Shown here: in pieces, positions 34,755-43,116 of the stretch | Numbering within the stretch: position 1 is the stretch's first letter | Layout of the letters: every line of letters starts with the position of its first letter | NCBI RefSeq assembly: GCF_900105945.1 | Contig: NZ_FNSO01000004.1 | Span: forward strand, 2,294,001-2,358,000 | Reading direction: 5' to 3' | Length of the DNA: 64,000 bases | Source: Amycolatopsis tolypomycina | GTDB taxonomy: Bacteria > Actinomycetota > Actinomycetes > Mycobacteriales > Pseudonocardiaceae | Notes under the pieces: generated by a model | Seen by the model: the letters and a program-made list of their open reading frames with translations, nothing else | The model's database searches: none | Told to the model about the DNA's origin: nothing | Made by a program: the position numbers and the translations under genes

Positions 34755-35624
34755 GTGGACGTGCTCCTGGCGATCCTGAGCCAGTTCGGGCTCTACGGCC
34801 TGCTCACCCTGGGGATCGCGATCGTCTTCGCCGCCATGCGGGTGGTGAACCTGGCGCACTGCGACTTCGCCATGATCGGCGCCTACGCGGCGGCCACCCT
34901 GACCGGGTTCGCCTTCTCCTGGCGGGTGGTGCTCGTCCTCGCCGCGACCGTCCCGCTGCTCGTGCTGGTCGAACGCGCGCTGCTGCGGCGCTCGCTCGCC
35001 GACGGCCTCGGCGCGATGCTCGTGACCTGGGGCGTGGGCATGGCATTGCGCCAGCTCGCGGAGGTGGCGTTCGGGGCCACGCCCCGCTCGGTCGCCGCGC
35101 CGGTGACCGGCTCGGTGGCCGTGCTCGGCACGCAGGGTCCGGCCTACCGGCTGGTCTGCGCGCTCGTCGCCGTCGTGGTCGTCGGCCTGGTGCTGCTCGC
35201 CGCGTACCGGACGCGCTGGGGCCTGACGCTGCGCGCGGTCGCGGACAACCCGGCGATGGCCGGGCTGCTCGGCACCGACCCGCATCGGCTGCGCACCACG
35301 GCGTTCGTCGCGGGCGGGCTGCTGGCCGTGCTCGCCGGGGCGCTCTACAGCCCGACACTCGCGGTGAGCCCGTCGATGGGGTTCGGCCTGCTCGTGCCGA
35401 CCTTCTTCGCGCTGCTGTTCAGCCGGCCCGGTTCGCTCGCCACCGCGGCGCTGGCCGCGCTCGGGGTGTCCGCGCTGGCCGTGCTGCTGCGCACCTGGCT
35501 GTCCGACGTCGTCGCGGACGCCCTCTTCTACGTCGTCGTCATCGGTATCGCCGCGCTGCGCTCGCGGCCCGCTCTCCGGAGGTTCGTTTCATGGTCCCGC
35601 CGTTTCGTCGTCCGGTCTGCGTGA
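34755..35624 (+). CDS. Branched-chain amino acid/amide-type ABC permease (LivH type)
   Basis: A 289-residue permease of the hydrophobic-amino-acid transporter family with about eight membrane segments. Landmarks are MRVVNLAHCDFAMIGAYAA near the N-terminus and RTRWGLTLRAVADNPAMAGL with the following GTDPHRLR in the cytoplasmic coupling region. I chose the GTG at 34755, which has GAGGAGGTG upstream, over an ATG at 34722. It is the first gene of an operon with binding protein, fused permease-ATPase, ATPase and amidase, and overlaps the binding-protein gene by 34 bp. Confidence 0.9.
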   Translation: MDVLLAILSQFGLYGLLTLGIAIVFAAMRVVNLAHCDFAMIGAYAAATLTGFAFSWRVVLVLAATVPLLVLVERALLRRSLADGLGAMLVTWGVGMALRQLAEVAFGATPRSVAAPVTGSVAVLGTQGPAYRLVCALVAVVVVGLVLLAAYRTRWGLTLRAVADNPAMAGLLGTDPHRLRTTAFVAGGLLAVLAGALYSPTLAVSPSMGFGLLVPTFFALLFSRPGSLATAALAALGVSALAVLLRTWLSDVVADALFYVVVIGIAALRSRPALRRFVSWSRRFVVRSA

Positions 35625-36784
35625 TCGCCGCGCTGACCCTGTTCTCCGTCACCGGCTGTGCCGGCGCGGCGATCTCCGCCTCCGAAGGCGGTGCCGCGGG
35701 CGGGCCGCTGAAGATCGGCGTCATCGTGCCGCTCACCGGCCCGATCGCCCAGTCCGGTGCCGCGCTGCGGCAGGGGTTCGAGCTGGGGGTCGCGAAGGTC
35801 AACGCCGCCGGCGGGGTCGGTGGGAAGAACGTCGAGTTCGTCGTCGTCGACGACGCCGGCGATCCGGCCAACTCGACGCAGCTCGCCCGCCGGCTCATCC
35901 AGCAGGACAAGGTGACGGCGCTGTTCGGCACCATCACCGGCGACACGGCCGAGGCCGTCGCCAAGGTGTCCGACGACAGCAGGATCCCGTTCTTCACCGC
36001 GATCCTCGGCGACCCCGAGCAGTGCCGCGCCTACCAGTGGGGCTTCGGCGAGTCGACCCGGCAGCTGCTCGCCCCGATGGTGCCGAAGCTGCTGCAGAAG
36101 CACGGCAAGCGGGTCGCGATCGTCGGCTCGGACTACAACTACCCGCACATCTACGCCGGGCTGGCCAAGGAGTTCACGACGGCGAACGGCGGCACGGTCG
36201 TCGCCGAGGAGTACAGCCCGCTGGGCCAGACGGACTGGCAGCCGGTCATCGCCCGGCTCAAGGCGGCGCGGCCGGACGTCCTGCTGTCGATGGTCGTCGG
36301 CGCGGACGCCATCGCGTTCAGCCAGCAGGCCCAGCAGTTCGGCCTGCTCACCGACAAGCTCGGCTTCGAAGGCGCACCCCTGGATTCGGACTACTTCCCG
36401 GCGCTCGGCGCGCTCACCACGGGCCGGAGCCACGCCGTCCGGTGGGCCGACGGCATGGCCGATCCGGCGAGCCGGCAGTTCGTCGACGACTACCGGGCGA
36501 AGTACCAGTGGACCGCGCCGATCCCGGAAGTCGCGGGCAGCGCCTACTTCGGCGTCCAGTTCGTGCTCGCCGCCGCGGCGAAGGCGGGCACCGACCCGGT
36601 GGCCCTCAACCGCGAGATCGGCTCGTTCCGCTACGACTCGCCGCTGGGCACCGGGACGCACTTCGCGCCGGCCAACCACATCCTGCAGGCGGACATGACC
36701 GAGGCGGCCATCACGCCGCAGGGCTACGCGGTCGCCGCGAAGTTCGGCCCGGTCGCCGACACCGTCCCGCGGACCGGCTGCTGA
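35591..36784 (+). CDS. Branched-chain amino acid/amide-type ABC transporter binding lipoprotein
   Basis: A 397-residue type I periplasmic-binding protein of the LivJ/UrtA/FmdD group. The lipoprotein signal ends in VTGC (Cys near residue 22). The body opens with LKIGVIVPLTGPIAQSGAAL and contains VFGTI-like ALFGTITGDTAEAVAKV and the YNYPHIYAGLAKEF lobe. Short-chain amide and urea binders of this family share the GSDYNYPH pattern, which fits the amidase in the operon. Its stop and the next start overlap as TGATG. Confidence 0.88.
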   Translation: MVPPFRRPVCVIAALTLFSVTGCAGAAISASEGGAAGGPLKIGVIVPLTGPIAQSGAALRQGFELGVAKVNAAGGVGGKNVEFVVVDDAGDPANSTQLARRLIQQDKVTALFGTITGDTAEAVAKVSDDSRIPFFTAILGDPEQCRAYQWGFGESTRQLLAPMVPKLLQKHGKRVAIVGSDYNYPHIYAGLAKEFTTANGGTVVAEEYSPLGQTDWQPVIARLKAARPDVLLSMVVGADAIAFSQQAQQFGLLTDKLGFEGAPLDSDYFPALGALTTGRSHAVRWADGMADPASRQFVDDYRAKYQWTAPIPEVAGSAYFGVQFVLAAAAKAGTDPVALNREIGSFRYDSPLGTGTHFAPANHILQADMTEAAITPQGYAVAAKFGPVADTVPRTGC

Positions 36785-38439
36785 TGCGCAAAGTCCTTGC
36801 CATCACGGCATTGGCCGTGCTCCTGGCCGCCGCGCCGTTCGGGCTCGGCGCGTTCACCCTGGCCATCCTGACGCTGGGGCTGGCCTACGGGCTGTTCGCC
36901 TTCGGGCTCGACCTCGCCTGGGGCCGGGCCGGGCTGCTCAGCGTCGGCCACGCCGCGTTCTTCGGCCTCGGTGCCTACGCCGTCGCGATCGGCCAGGACC
37001 ACGGCTGGCCGCCGGTGCCGACGCTGGGCCCGGCGATCGTGGTCTCGGTCGTCATCGCCCTGCTGGTCGCGGGCATCGGGCTGGCCTCCGCCGTCCCGGA
37101 CGCGCCGCTGATCCTGCTGACCCTCGGCATCGGCCTGCTGCTGCAGAAGGCGGCGACCAGCTTCACGTCCGTCACCGGCGGGTCGAACGGGCTGTCGGTG
37201 TCCGACACGGGGGTTGTGACGGGCTACTACCGGACCCTGGTCGTGGCGGCCGTCCTGGTGGCCCTGTGCGTGTGGCTGCTGCGCGGCCGGTTCGGGGCGC
37301 GGCTGGTCGCCGCGGCGCGGAACCCGGAACGGGCGGAGCAGACCAGCATCGACACCAAGCGGGTGCGCACGATCGCGTTCGCGCTGAGCGCGGCGGTGTC
37401 CACTGTGGCCGGTGCGCTCTACGCGCCGGTCGCCGGGCTCGTCTCGCCGCCGGTGTTCGGGCTGGCGCTGTCGACGAGCGTGCTGGTGTGGCTCGCGGTC
37501 GGCGGCCGCGAGTCGGTGCTCGGCCCGTTCCTGGCCGCGGTGGTCCTCACCGCGGGCCAGCAGCTGCTGGGCAGTTCCTGGCAGAGCTGGTACGTCCTGG
37601 GCCTGGCGGCGGTGTTCGTCTTCGTCGTCCAGGTGCTGCCGGGCGGCATCGCCGGCACCGCGCGCGCCTGGCTGCGGCGGGGCAGGCCGGCGGTCACCCT
37701 GCCCCGGGCGAAACCCCGGCCCCGGCCGGTGCCCCCGAGCGACGGCCCCGCCCTCGTCCTGCGGGGAGTTTCGAAGTCGTTCGGCCCGGTCTCCGTCCTC
37801 GACGGCGTGGACCTCGCCGTGCCGCCGGGCCGCTGCGTGTGCCTGATCGGGCCGAACGGCGCGGGGAAGAGCACGCTGCTGGCGATCGTCGCGGGCCAGC
37901 TCGCCGCCGACGCCGGGAGTGTGCGCCTGTTCGGGCGGGACGTCGCGGCGCTGCCGGTGCACGACCGGGTCCGGCTCGGCGTCGGGCGGATGTTCCAGAT
38001 CCCCAGCGTCATCGGGGAGCTCTCGCCCGCCGACAACATCCGGCTGGCCCGCCTCGGCGCCCCGGCCGCCGTCGAGCTGCCCGCCGAGTACCGCGACCTC
38101 GCCGCCGACGAGGACGCCGTCGCGAGCACCCTCGCCCTGGCGGACCGGCGCCGCCTGGAGCTGGCGATGGTGCTCGCCGGCGCGCCCCGGCTGGTGCTGC
38201 TCGACGAGCCGGCGGCCGGGCTCGGCCCGGACGACGCCCGGCAGCTGGTCCGCGCGCTGCGGGACGTCATCGCGCACACCGGCTGCGCGATGCTCGTGGT
38301 CGAGCACGACATGGAGATCGTCCGCGGGCTCGCCGACGACGTCGCCGCGCTGCACCAGGGTCGCGTCATCGCCCACGGCTCGATGGACGAGATCGTCGCC
38401 GACGCCGCCGTGCGCCAGGCCTACCTGGGAGCGAGCTGA
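36784..38439 (+). CDS. Fused LivM-LivG: permease with C-terminal ATP-binding domain, degenerate signature
   Basis: A 551-residue fusion. Residues 1 to about 300 are a LivM-type permease (AWGRAGLLSVGHAAFFGLGA; GAR-LVAAARNPERAEQTS coupling region). After a Pro/Arg-rich linker, residues about 320-551 are a LivG-type ATPase with Walker A GPNGAGKST (about 356), Q-loop Gln near 405, Walker B LVLLDEPAAGL (about 471) and switch His in VEHDM. The signature region reads LALADRRRLEL near residue 450, so the invariant Gly of LSGGQ/LAYGQ is Ala, and the stretch from Q-loop to signature is about 20 residues shorter than in E. coli LivG. It is coupled on both sides by TGATG junctions. Confidence 0.9.
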   Translation: MRKVLAITALAVLLAAAPFGLGAFTLAILTLGLAYGLFAFGLDLAWGRAGLLSVGHAAFFGLGAYAVAIGQDHGWPPVPTLGPAIVVSVVIALLVAGIGLASAVPDAPLILLTLGIGLLLQKAATSFTSVTGGSNGLSVSDTGVVTGYYRTLVVAAVLVALCVWLLRGRFGARLVAAARNPERAEQTSIDTKRVRTIAFALSAAVSTVAGALYAPVAGLVSPPVFGLALSTSVLVWLAVGGRESVLGPFLAAVVLTAGQQLLGSSWQSWYVLGLAAVFVFVVQVLPGGIAGTARAWLRRGRPAVTLPRAKPRPRPVPPSDGPALVLRGVSKSFGPVSVLDGVDLAVPPGRCVCLIGPNGAGKSTLLAIVAGQLAADAGSVRLFGRDVAALPVHDRVRLGVGRMFQIPSVIGELSPADNIRLARLGAPAAVELPAEYRDLAADEDAVASTLALADRRRLELAMVLAGAPRLVLLDEPAAGLGPDDARQLVRALRDVIAHTGCAMLVVEHDMEIVRGLADDVAALHQGRVIAHGSMDEIVADAAVRQAYLGAS

Positions 38440-39122
38440 TGCTGACGGTCACCGCACTTTCCGGCGGCTACGGCCAGGCGAACGTCGTCCGCGAGGCGGA
38501 TTTCGCCGTCGGCACCGGGGAAATCGTCGCGCTCCTGGGCCGCAACGGCATGGGCAAGACGACGTTGCTGCGCACGGTCTTCGGCCTCGCGGACCGCCAG
38601 GGCGGCGAGGTCGCCTTCGCCGGGCGTCCGGTGCCGCCGGGCCGCCCGGACGTCCTCGCCCGGCTGGGCGCGTCGCTCATGCCCGAGGACCGCGGCGTGT
38701 TCCCGACCCTGACCGTCGAGGAGAACCTCGCCTTGGCGACGCGGCGGTCGTTCGCCCCGGCCGTTGACGTCCATGCGCTGTTCCCGCTGCTCACCGAACG
38801 ACGGCGGCAACCCGCGGGCACCCTGTCCGGCGGTCAGAAGCAGCAGCTCGGCATCGCCAGGGCGCTGCTGGCCGGGCGGCGCCTGGTCGTCGTCGACGAG
38901 CTCACCCAGGGGCTGCAGCCGTCCGTCGTCACCGACGTCGTCGCCGCGCTGCAGCGGGTCGCCGCGAGCGGGGTGGCGGTGCTCGTGGTCGACCAGCAGC
39001 CCGACCGGACCCTCGACTGGTGCCACCGGGTCCTGCTCATGGAGTCGGGACGGCTGGTCCTCGACACCCCGATCGCCGCCGAAACCCGGCGGCGCTGCCA
39101 CGAACTGCTGATGCTGCGTTGA
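38439..39122 (+). CDS. Branched-chain amino acid/amide-type ABC ATPase (LivF type)
   Basis: A 227-residue ATPase. It has Walker A GRNGMGKTT, the LivF-typical LMPEDRGVFPTLTVEENL, a canonical signature LSGGQKQQLGIARAL and Walker B LVVVDELTQGLQP, where DEL replaces the more usual DEP. It should pair with the ATPase domain of the fused protein encoded upstream, giving one heterodimer with a canonical and a degenerate signature. It is followed 11 bp later by the amidase gene. Confidence 0.92.
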   Translation: MLTVTALSGGYGQANVVREADFAVGTGEIVALLGRNGMGKTTLLRTVFGLADRQGGEVAFAGRPVPPGRPDVLARLGASLMPEDRGVFPTLTVEENLALATRRSFAPAVDVHALFPLLTERRRQPAGTLSGGQKQQLGIARALLAGRRLVVVDELTQGLQPSVVTDVVAALQRVAASGVAVLVVDQQPDRTLDWCHRVLLMESGRLVLDTPIAAETRRRCHELLMLR

Positions 39123-39133
39123 AAGGACTTCCC

Positions 39134-40540
39134 GTGGACCCCTTCGGCTCCGCCACCGACCTCGCCGCCGCCGTCCGCCGCCGGGAGCTGAGCCCGGTCG
39201 AGATCGCCGACGCCTACCTCGCCCGGATCGACCGGTACGACCCCGGGATCAACGCCTTCGTGTGGCGCAACGACGAGGACGTGCGCGCCGCCGCCAAGGC
39301 CGCGGAACAGGCCGTGACCGACGGCGGCCCGCTCGGGCCGTTCCACGGCGTCCCGATCCCGATCAAGGAGCTGACCCAGGTCGACGGCCAGCCCGCCACG
39401 TACGGCTCGCTGGGTGTCTCGGATGCGCCGCGGTCCGGGAACGAGCCGGTGGTGACCCGGCTGCTGGACGCGGGATTCCTGTTGATGGGCCGGACGAACT
39501 CGCCCGAGATGGGGCTGCTGACGACCACCGAGAACGAGCGGTTCGGCGCCACGCGCAACCCGTGGCAGCCCGCGTACTCCCCGGGCGGGTCGAGCGGGGG
39601 AGCGGCGGCCGCGGTGGCCGCGGGCCTGGCCCCGGTCGCGCACGCCTCCGACGGCGGCGGGTCGATCCGGGTGCCGTCGTCGTGCTGCGGCCTGGTCGGG
39701 CTGAAGCCGAGCCGCGGCCGGATCCCGCAGCCGGTCGCGGCCTGGGAGCACGCGACGGTGGAGGGCGCGATCACCCGGTACGTCCGCGACGCGGCCGCGC
39801 TGCTCGACGTGATGTCCGTCCCCGACCGCCTGGCCTGGTACCAGGCGCCCGCACCCCGGCGGCCGTTCCTCGACGAGGTCGGCGCCGAAGCGGGCCGGCT
39901 CCGGATCGGCCTGCTCACCGCGTCGCCCACCGGGATGCCGGTCGACCCGGAGTGCGCCGAGGCCGCGGAGAAGGCCGCCCGGCTGCTGGAGTCCCTCGGC
40001 CACGACGTCTACCCGGTCGAACCGGAGTTCCTCAGCGAGGAGGCTTGGACGGCCTACGCGCAGACGGTGTTGGACGCGTCCGTGGCCGCCATGCCCTACG
40101 ACGAGCCCGCGCTGGTGGGATCGCAGCTGCGGTACCGGATGGACCGGGCGAAGAGCCGCGACTCCGGGACGTACGTGCGGGCGTCGTTGTTGCTGCAGGA
40201 GGAAACCCGCGGCGTGGTCGCGCAGTGGGGCCGCGACTTCGACGTCCTGCTGACCCCCACGATCGCGTGCCGCCCCCCGTTCGTGGGCTCGGTCCTGCAG
40301 GAAGCCGTCGACAACCCGGGCGGCCTGCGGCTGACGGAGATGCAGATGATCTCGTTCACGTCGTTCTGCAACGTGACGGGCCTGCCGGCGATCTCCCTGC
40401 CGGTCCACACCTCGTCCGACGGCCTCCCGGTGGGTGCCCAGCTCGTGGCGGGGCCGTGGGAGGAGGCGGTGCTGATCCGGCTGGCCTCGGCACTGGAACC
40501 CCTGGTGGGCTGGACGCGGCGGCACGCGGTGCTGGAGTGA
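39134..40540 (+). CDS. Amidase-signature family amidase
   Basis: A 468-residue amidase-signature enzyme that would hydrolyse an amide to acid plus ammonia. The Ser-cisSer-Lys triad is visible as Lys78 (PIPIKEL), Ser153 in PGGSSGG and Ser177 in DGGGSIRVP. The GTG at 39134 has a GAAAGGA ribosome-binding site. It is the last gene of the AraC-controlled importer operon, which makes an imported amide, carbamate or related nitrogen source the likely substrate. Confidence 0.9.
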   Translation: MDPFGSATDLAAAVRRRELSPVEIADAYLARIDRYDPGINAFVWRNDEDVRAAAKAAEQAVTDGGPLGPFHGVPIPIKELTQVDGQPATYGSLGVSDAPRSGNEPVVTRLLDAGFLLMGRTNSPEMGLLTTTENERFGATRNPWQPAYSPGGSSGGAAAAVAAGLAPVAHASDGGGSIRVPSSCCGLVGLKPSRGRIPQPVAAWEHATVEGAITRYVRDAAALLDVMSVPDRLAWYQAPAPRRPFLDEVGAEAGRLRIGLLTASPTGMPVDPECAEAAEKAARLLESLGHDVYPVEPEFLSEEAWTAYAQTVLDASVAAMPYDEPALVGSQLRYRMDRAKSRDSGTYVRASLLLQEETRGVVAQWGRDFDVLLTPTIACRPPFVGSVLQEAVDNPGGLRLTEMQMISFTSFCNVTGLPAISLPVHTSSDGLPVGAQLVAGPWEEAVLIRLASALEPLVGWTRRHAVLE

Positions 40541-40551
40541 CCCGGCTTCGC

Positions 40552-40557
40552 TACAGT
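40552..40557 (+). promoter_or_regulatory. -10 element before the GH5 gene
   Basis: TACAGT lies seven bases before the GTG at 40565, suggesting a leaderless message. Confidence 0.4.
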
Positions 40558-40564
40558 GGCGCCG

Positions 40565-41473
40565 GTGAACCTGGGGCGGGGCATCAACTTCGGCAACGCG
40601 CTCGACGCGCTGGACGGCGGCCCCCGGCTGCCGCTCGAACACCGGTACTTCGACGCGGTCGCCGCGGCCGGTTTCGACACCGTCCGGCTGCCGGCCCGGT
40701 GGTCGGCGCATGCCGCCGCCGCGCCGCCGTACACGATCGATCCGGCTTTCCTCCGGCGTGTCGACGCGGGCGCCGCCGCGGCGCTCGACCGGGGCCTGCA
40801 GGTCGTGCTGAACGTCCACCACTACAGCGAGCTCTGCGCCGCGCCGGAGGAGCACCGGCCCCGCTTTCTCGCGCTCTGGCGGCAGATCGCGGTCCACTAC
40901 GCCGGACACGACAACCGGCTCTGCTTCGAACTGCTCAACGAGCCCCGCGACGCGCTGACGGCGGACCGCTGGAACACCCTCCTCGCGGAGGCGCTCGCCG
41001 TCGTCCGGGATGCCTGTCCCGAGCGCACCGTGATCGTCGGGGCGGCCGAGATGAACAGCCCGGACGCGCTGCCCGCCCTCGCCGTGCCCGACGACGACCA
41101 CCTGGTCGCCACCGTCCACTACTACGCCCCCTTCGAGTTCACCCACCAGAACGCCGGCTGGGTCCCGGGTGCCGAACGGTGGCTCGGGCGCGGCTGGGGC
41201 ACTCCCGCCGACGAGGACGCCGTCCGGGACGACCTGGCCAGAGTTGCGGAGTGGGGACGGGACCGGGGGCTGCCGGTCTTCCTCGGCGAGTTCGGGGCCT
41301 TCTCGGCGGCCGACATGGCTGCCCGGGCGCGGTGGACGGCCTTCGTCCGGACCGAAGCCGAGCGGCTGGGCCTGAGCTGGGCCTACTGGGAGTTCGGCAC
41401 CGACTTCGGGGCGTTCGACCCGGAGCTCGCCGCCTGGCGTGAGCCGTTGCGCAGGGCGTTGCTCGGCAGGTAG
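40565..41473 (+). CDS. GH5-type cellulase-like glycoside hydrolase, intracellular
   Basis: A 302-residue single-domain GH5-type hydrolase. It has GRGINFGNALD near the N-terminus, VHHY after the third strand, acid/base Glu126 in LLNEPRD and nucleophile Glu242 in FLGEFGAF. I see no signal peptide or binding module, so it may act on imported oligosaccharides. I chose the GTG at 40565 because of the -10 element just before it; a GTG at 40556 would add three residues. The 3' end overlaps by 91 bp the 3' end of the convergent ligase gene. Confidence 0.87.
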   Translation: MNLGRGINFGNALDALDGGPRLPLEHRYFDAVAAAGFDTVRLPARWSAHAAAAPPYTIDPAFLRRVDAGAAAALDRGLQVVLNVHHYSELCAAPEEHRPRFLALWRQIAVHYAGHDNRLCFELLNEPRDALTADRWNTLLAEALAVVRDACPERTVIVGAAEMNSPDALPALAVPDDDHLVATVHYYAPFEFTHQNAGWVPGAERWLGRGWGTPADEDAVRDDLARVAEWGRDRGLPVFLGEFGAFSAADMAARARWTAFVRTEAERLGLSWAYWEFGTDFGAFDPELAAWREPLRRALLGR

Positions 41474-43011
41474 GCGATGTCCTTCCCCGCGCGCTCCCAG
41501 ACGTCGCCGGGGCAGTGCGGGCCCTCGGCGGACAACCGGCGCTTGAGGACCTTGAACGTCGACGTCCGCGGGAGCTCCTGGACGCTGCGCACGTACCGGG
41601 GCACCTGCTTGGGCCCGAGATCGGGCTGGGCGGCGAGGAACCGGCCGAACCCGTCGGCGTCCAGCGTGCCGTCGGTGACGACGGCGGCCATCACCTGGTC
41701 CCCGGTCACCGGGTCGGGCACCGCGTAGACCGCGGCGTCGGTGATCGCCGGGTGCCGCAGCAGGATGCGCTCGATCGGTGCGGTGCCGAGGTTTTCGCCG
41801 TCGACGCGGAGCCAGTCGCCGAGCCGGCCGGCGAAGTAGCAGAACCCGGCGGCGTCGGCGTAGGCGAGGTCGCCGGTGTGGAACCGGCCGTCGCGCAGCC
41901 GGTCCGCGTCGGCAGCGGGGTCCCGGTAGTACCCGGCGAACCAGCCGGCGCCCGCGGTGTTGACCAGCTCGCCGACGGCTTCCTCGGCGTTGGTCAGGCG
42001 GCCGCCCGAGTCGAACTCGGCCGGCGGGCACGGCCGACCGGTGTGCGGGTGCAGGATGGCCACGTCCTCGGCCGGCCTGCCGAGCGAGCCGGGCGGGGTG
42101 TCGTCGGTGCGGGCGAACCCCACGCCGCCCTCGGTGGAGCCGAACGCGTCGATCACCTTGCAGCCGAAGCGTTTCTCGAACGCGGCGAGGTCCGCGCCCG
42201 CTCCTTCGTTCCCGTAGACGAGGCGCAGCGGGTTGTCCGCGTCGTCCGGGCGTGCCGGGGTGGCGACCACATAGGACAGTGGCTTGCCGACGTAGCTGGC
42301 GTAGGTCGCCTCGAACTTCCGCACGTCGGGCAGGAAGCCGGACGCGGAGAACCGGCGGCGCAGGGCGATGCCGGCGCCGGCCGCGAGCCCGACCGCCCAG
42401 CCTGCCATGACGGCGTTGGAGTGGAACAGCGGCATCGAGACGTAGACGGTGTCCGCTGTGGACAGCCGGAACCGCTCGGCGAGCATCGCGCCGGGGAACG
42501 CGATCTTGCCGTGGGTGCAGCGCACGGCCTTCGGGTCGCCGCTGGTGCCGGAGGTGAAGATGAGCATGAGCAGGTCTTCGGCCGTCGCCGGGACGGGCTC
42601 GATCGGGTCGTCCGCCGCCGGGTGCGCGGCCAGGTCCCGCACCTCGATCCCGCCGAGGTCCAGTCCGGCCAGCAGCGGCCGGTACTTCTCCTCGGCGAAG
42701 ACGAACTGGCAGTCGGCGAGCCGGATGTCCCGCGCGAGCGCGGCCCCGCGCCGGGTGGGGTTGAGCCCGACCAGCACCGCCCCGGCGAACGCGCAGGCGC
42801 CCAGGAGGATCGAGAACGCCGGGACGTTGTCGGCCAGGACGCCGACGTGGGGCGGCTCGCCCGGCCGCAACGCCGTCCGGAGGGCGGTCGCCTGGCACGC
42901 CGACGCCCGGACGTGCTCGGCCCACGTGTACGTCTCGTCCTCGAACAGCAGGCCGGGGCGGTCGTCCCCGGCGCGGGCCAGCAGGAGCTCGGTCACGGTC
43001 GGGACGGCCAT
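41383..43011 (-). CDS. Fatty-acid/steroid side-chain type acyl-CoA ligase (FadD-like)
   Basis: A 542-residue adenylate-forming acyl-CoA ligase. The P-loop is IFTSGTSGDPKAV, the A5 motif reads IDAFGSTEGGVG, the A8 region is FCYFAGRLGDWLRVDGENLG, and the C-terminal catalytic Lys is in RTSTFKVLKRRL. The sequence recalls mycobacterial FadD17-type enzymes. The ATG at 43011 is preferred because PTVTELLLARA follows at once. A KstR-like palindrome lies 22 bp upstream. The last 30 residues are encoded antisense to the GH5 gene and may be an extended tail. Confidence 0.88.
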   Translation of the reverse strand: MAVPTVTELLLARAGDDRPGLLFEDETYTWAEHVRASACQATALRTALRPGEPPHVGVLADNVPAFSILLGACAFAGAVLVGLNPTRRGAALARDIRLADCQFVFAEEKYRPLLAGLDLGGIEVRDLAAHPAADDPIEPVPATAEDLLMLIFTSGTSGDPKAVRCTHGKIAFPGAMLAERFRLSTADTVYVSMPLFHSNAVMAGWAVGLAAGAGIALRRRFSASGFLPDVRKFEATYASYVGKPLSYVVATPARPDDADNPLRLVYGNEGAGADLAAFEKRFGCKVIDAFGSTEGGVGFARTDDTPPGSLGRPAEDVAILHPHTGRPCPPAEFDSGGRLTNAEEAVGELVNTAGAGWFAGYYRDPAADADRLRDGRFHTGDLAYADAAGFCYFAGRLGDWLRVDGENLGTAPIERILLRHPAITDAAVYAVPDPVTGDQVMAAVVTDGTLDADGFGRFLAAQPDLGPKQVPRYVRSVQELPRTSTFKVLKRRLSAEGPHCPGDVWERAGKDIAYLPSNALRNGSRQAASSGSNAPKSVPNSQ

Positions 43012-43032
43012 CCGCACGCCTCCGGTCAGAAG

Positions 43033-43046
43033 TGGAACACGTTCTA
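43033..43046. promoter_or_regulatory. Candidate KstR-type operator
   Basis: TGGAACACGTTCTA fits the published KstR consensus TnnAACnnGTTnnA at every fixed position. It lies upstream of the acyl-CoA ligase gene, where KstR sites are expected for steroid catabolism genes. Confidence 0.55.
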
Positions 43047-43116
43047 GTTCTAGCACGCTGCCCGCGGCCGGGTCCATCCGTGGAACACCGGCGCCCCGCC
43101 GGGAGTTGTGCGTCAC

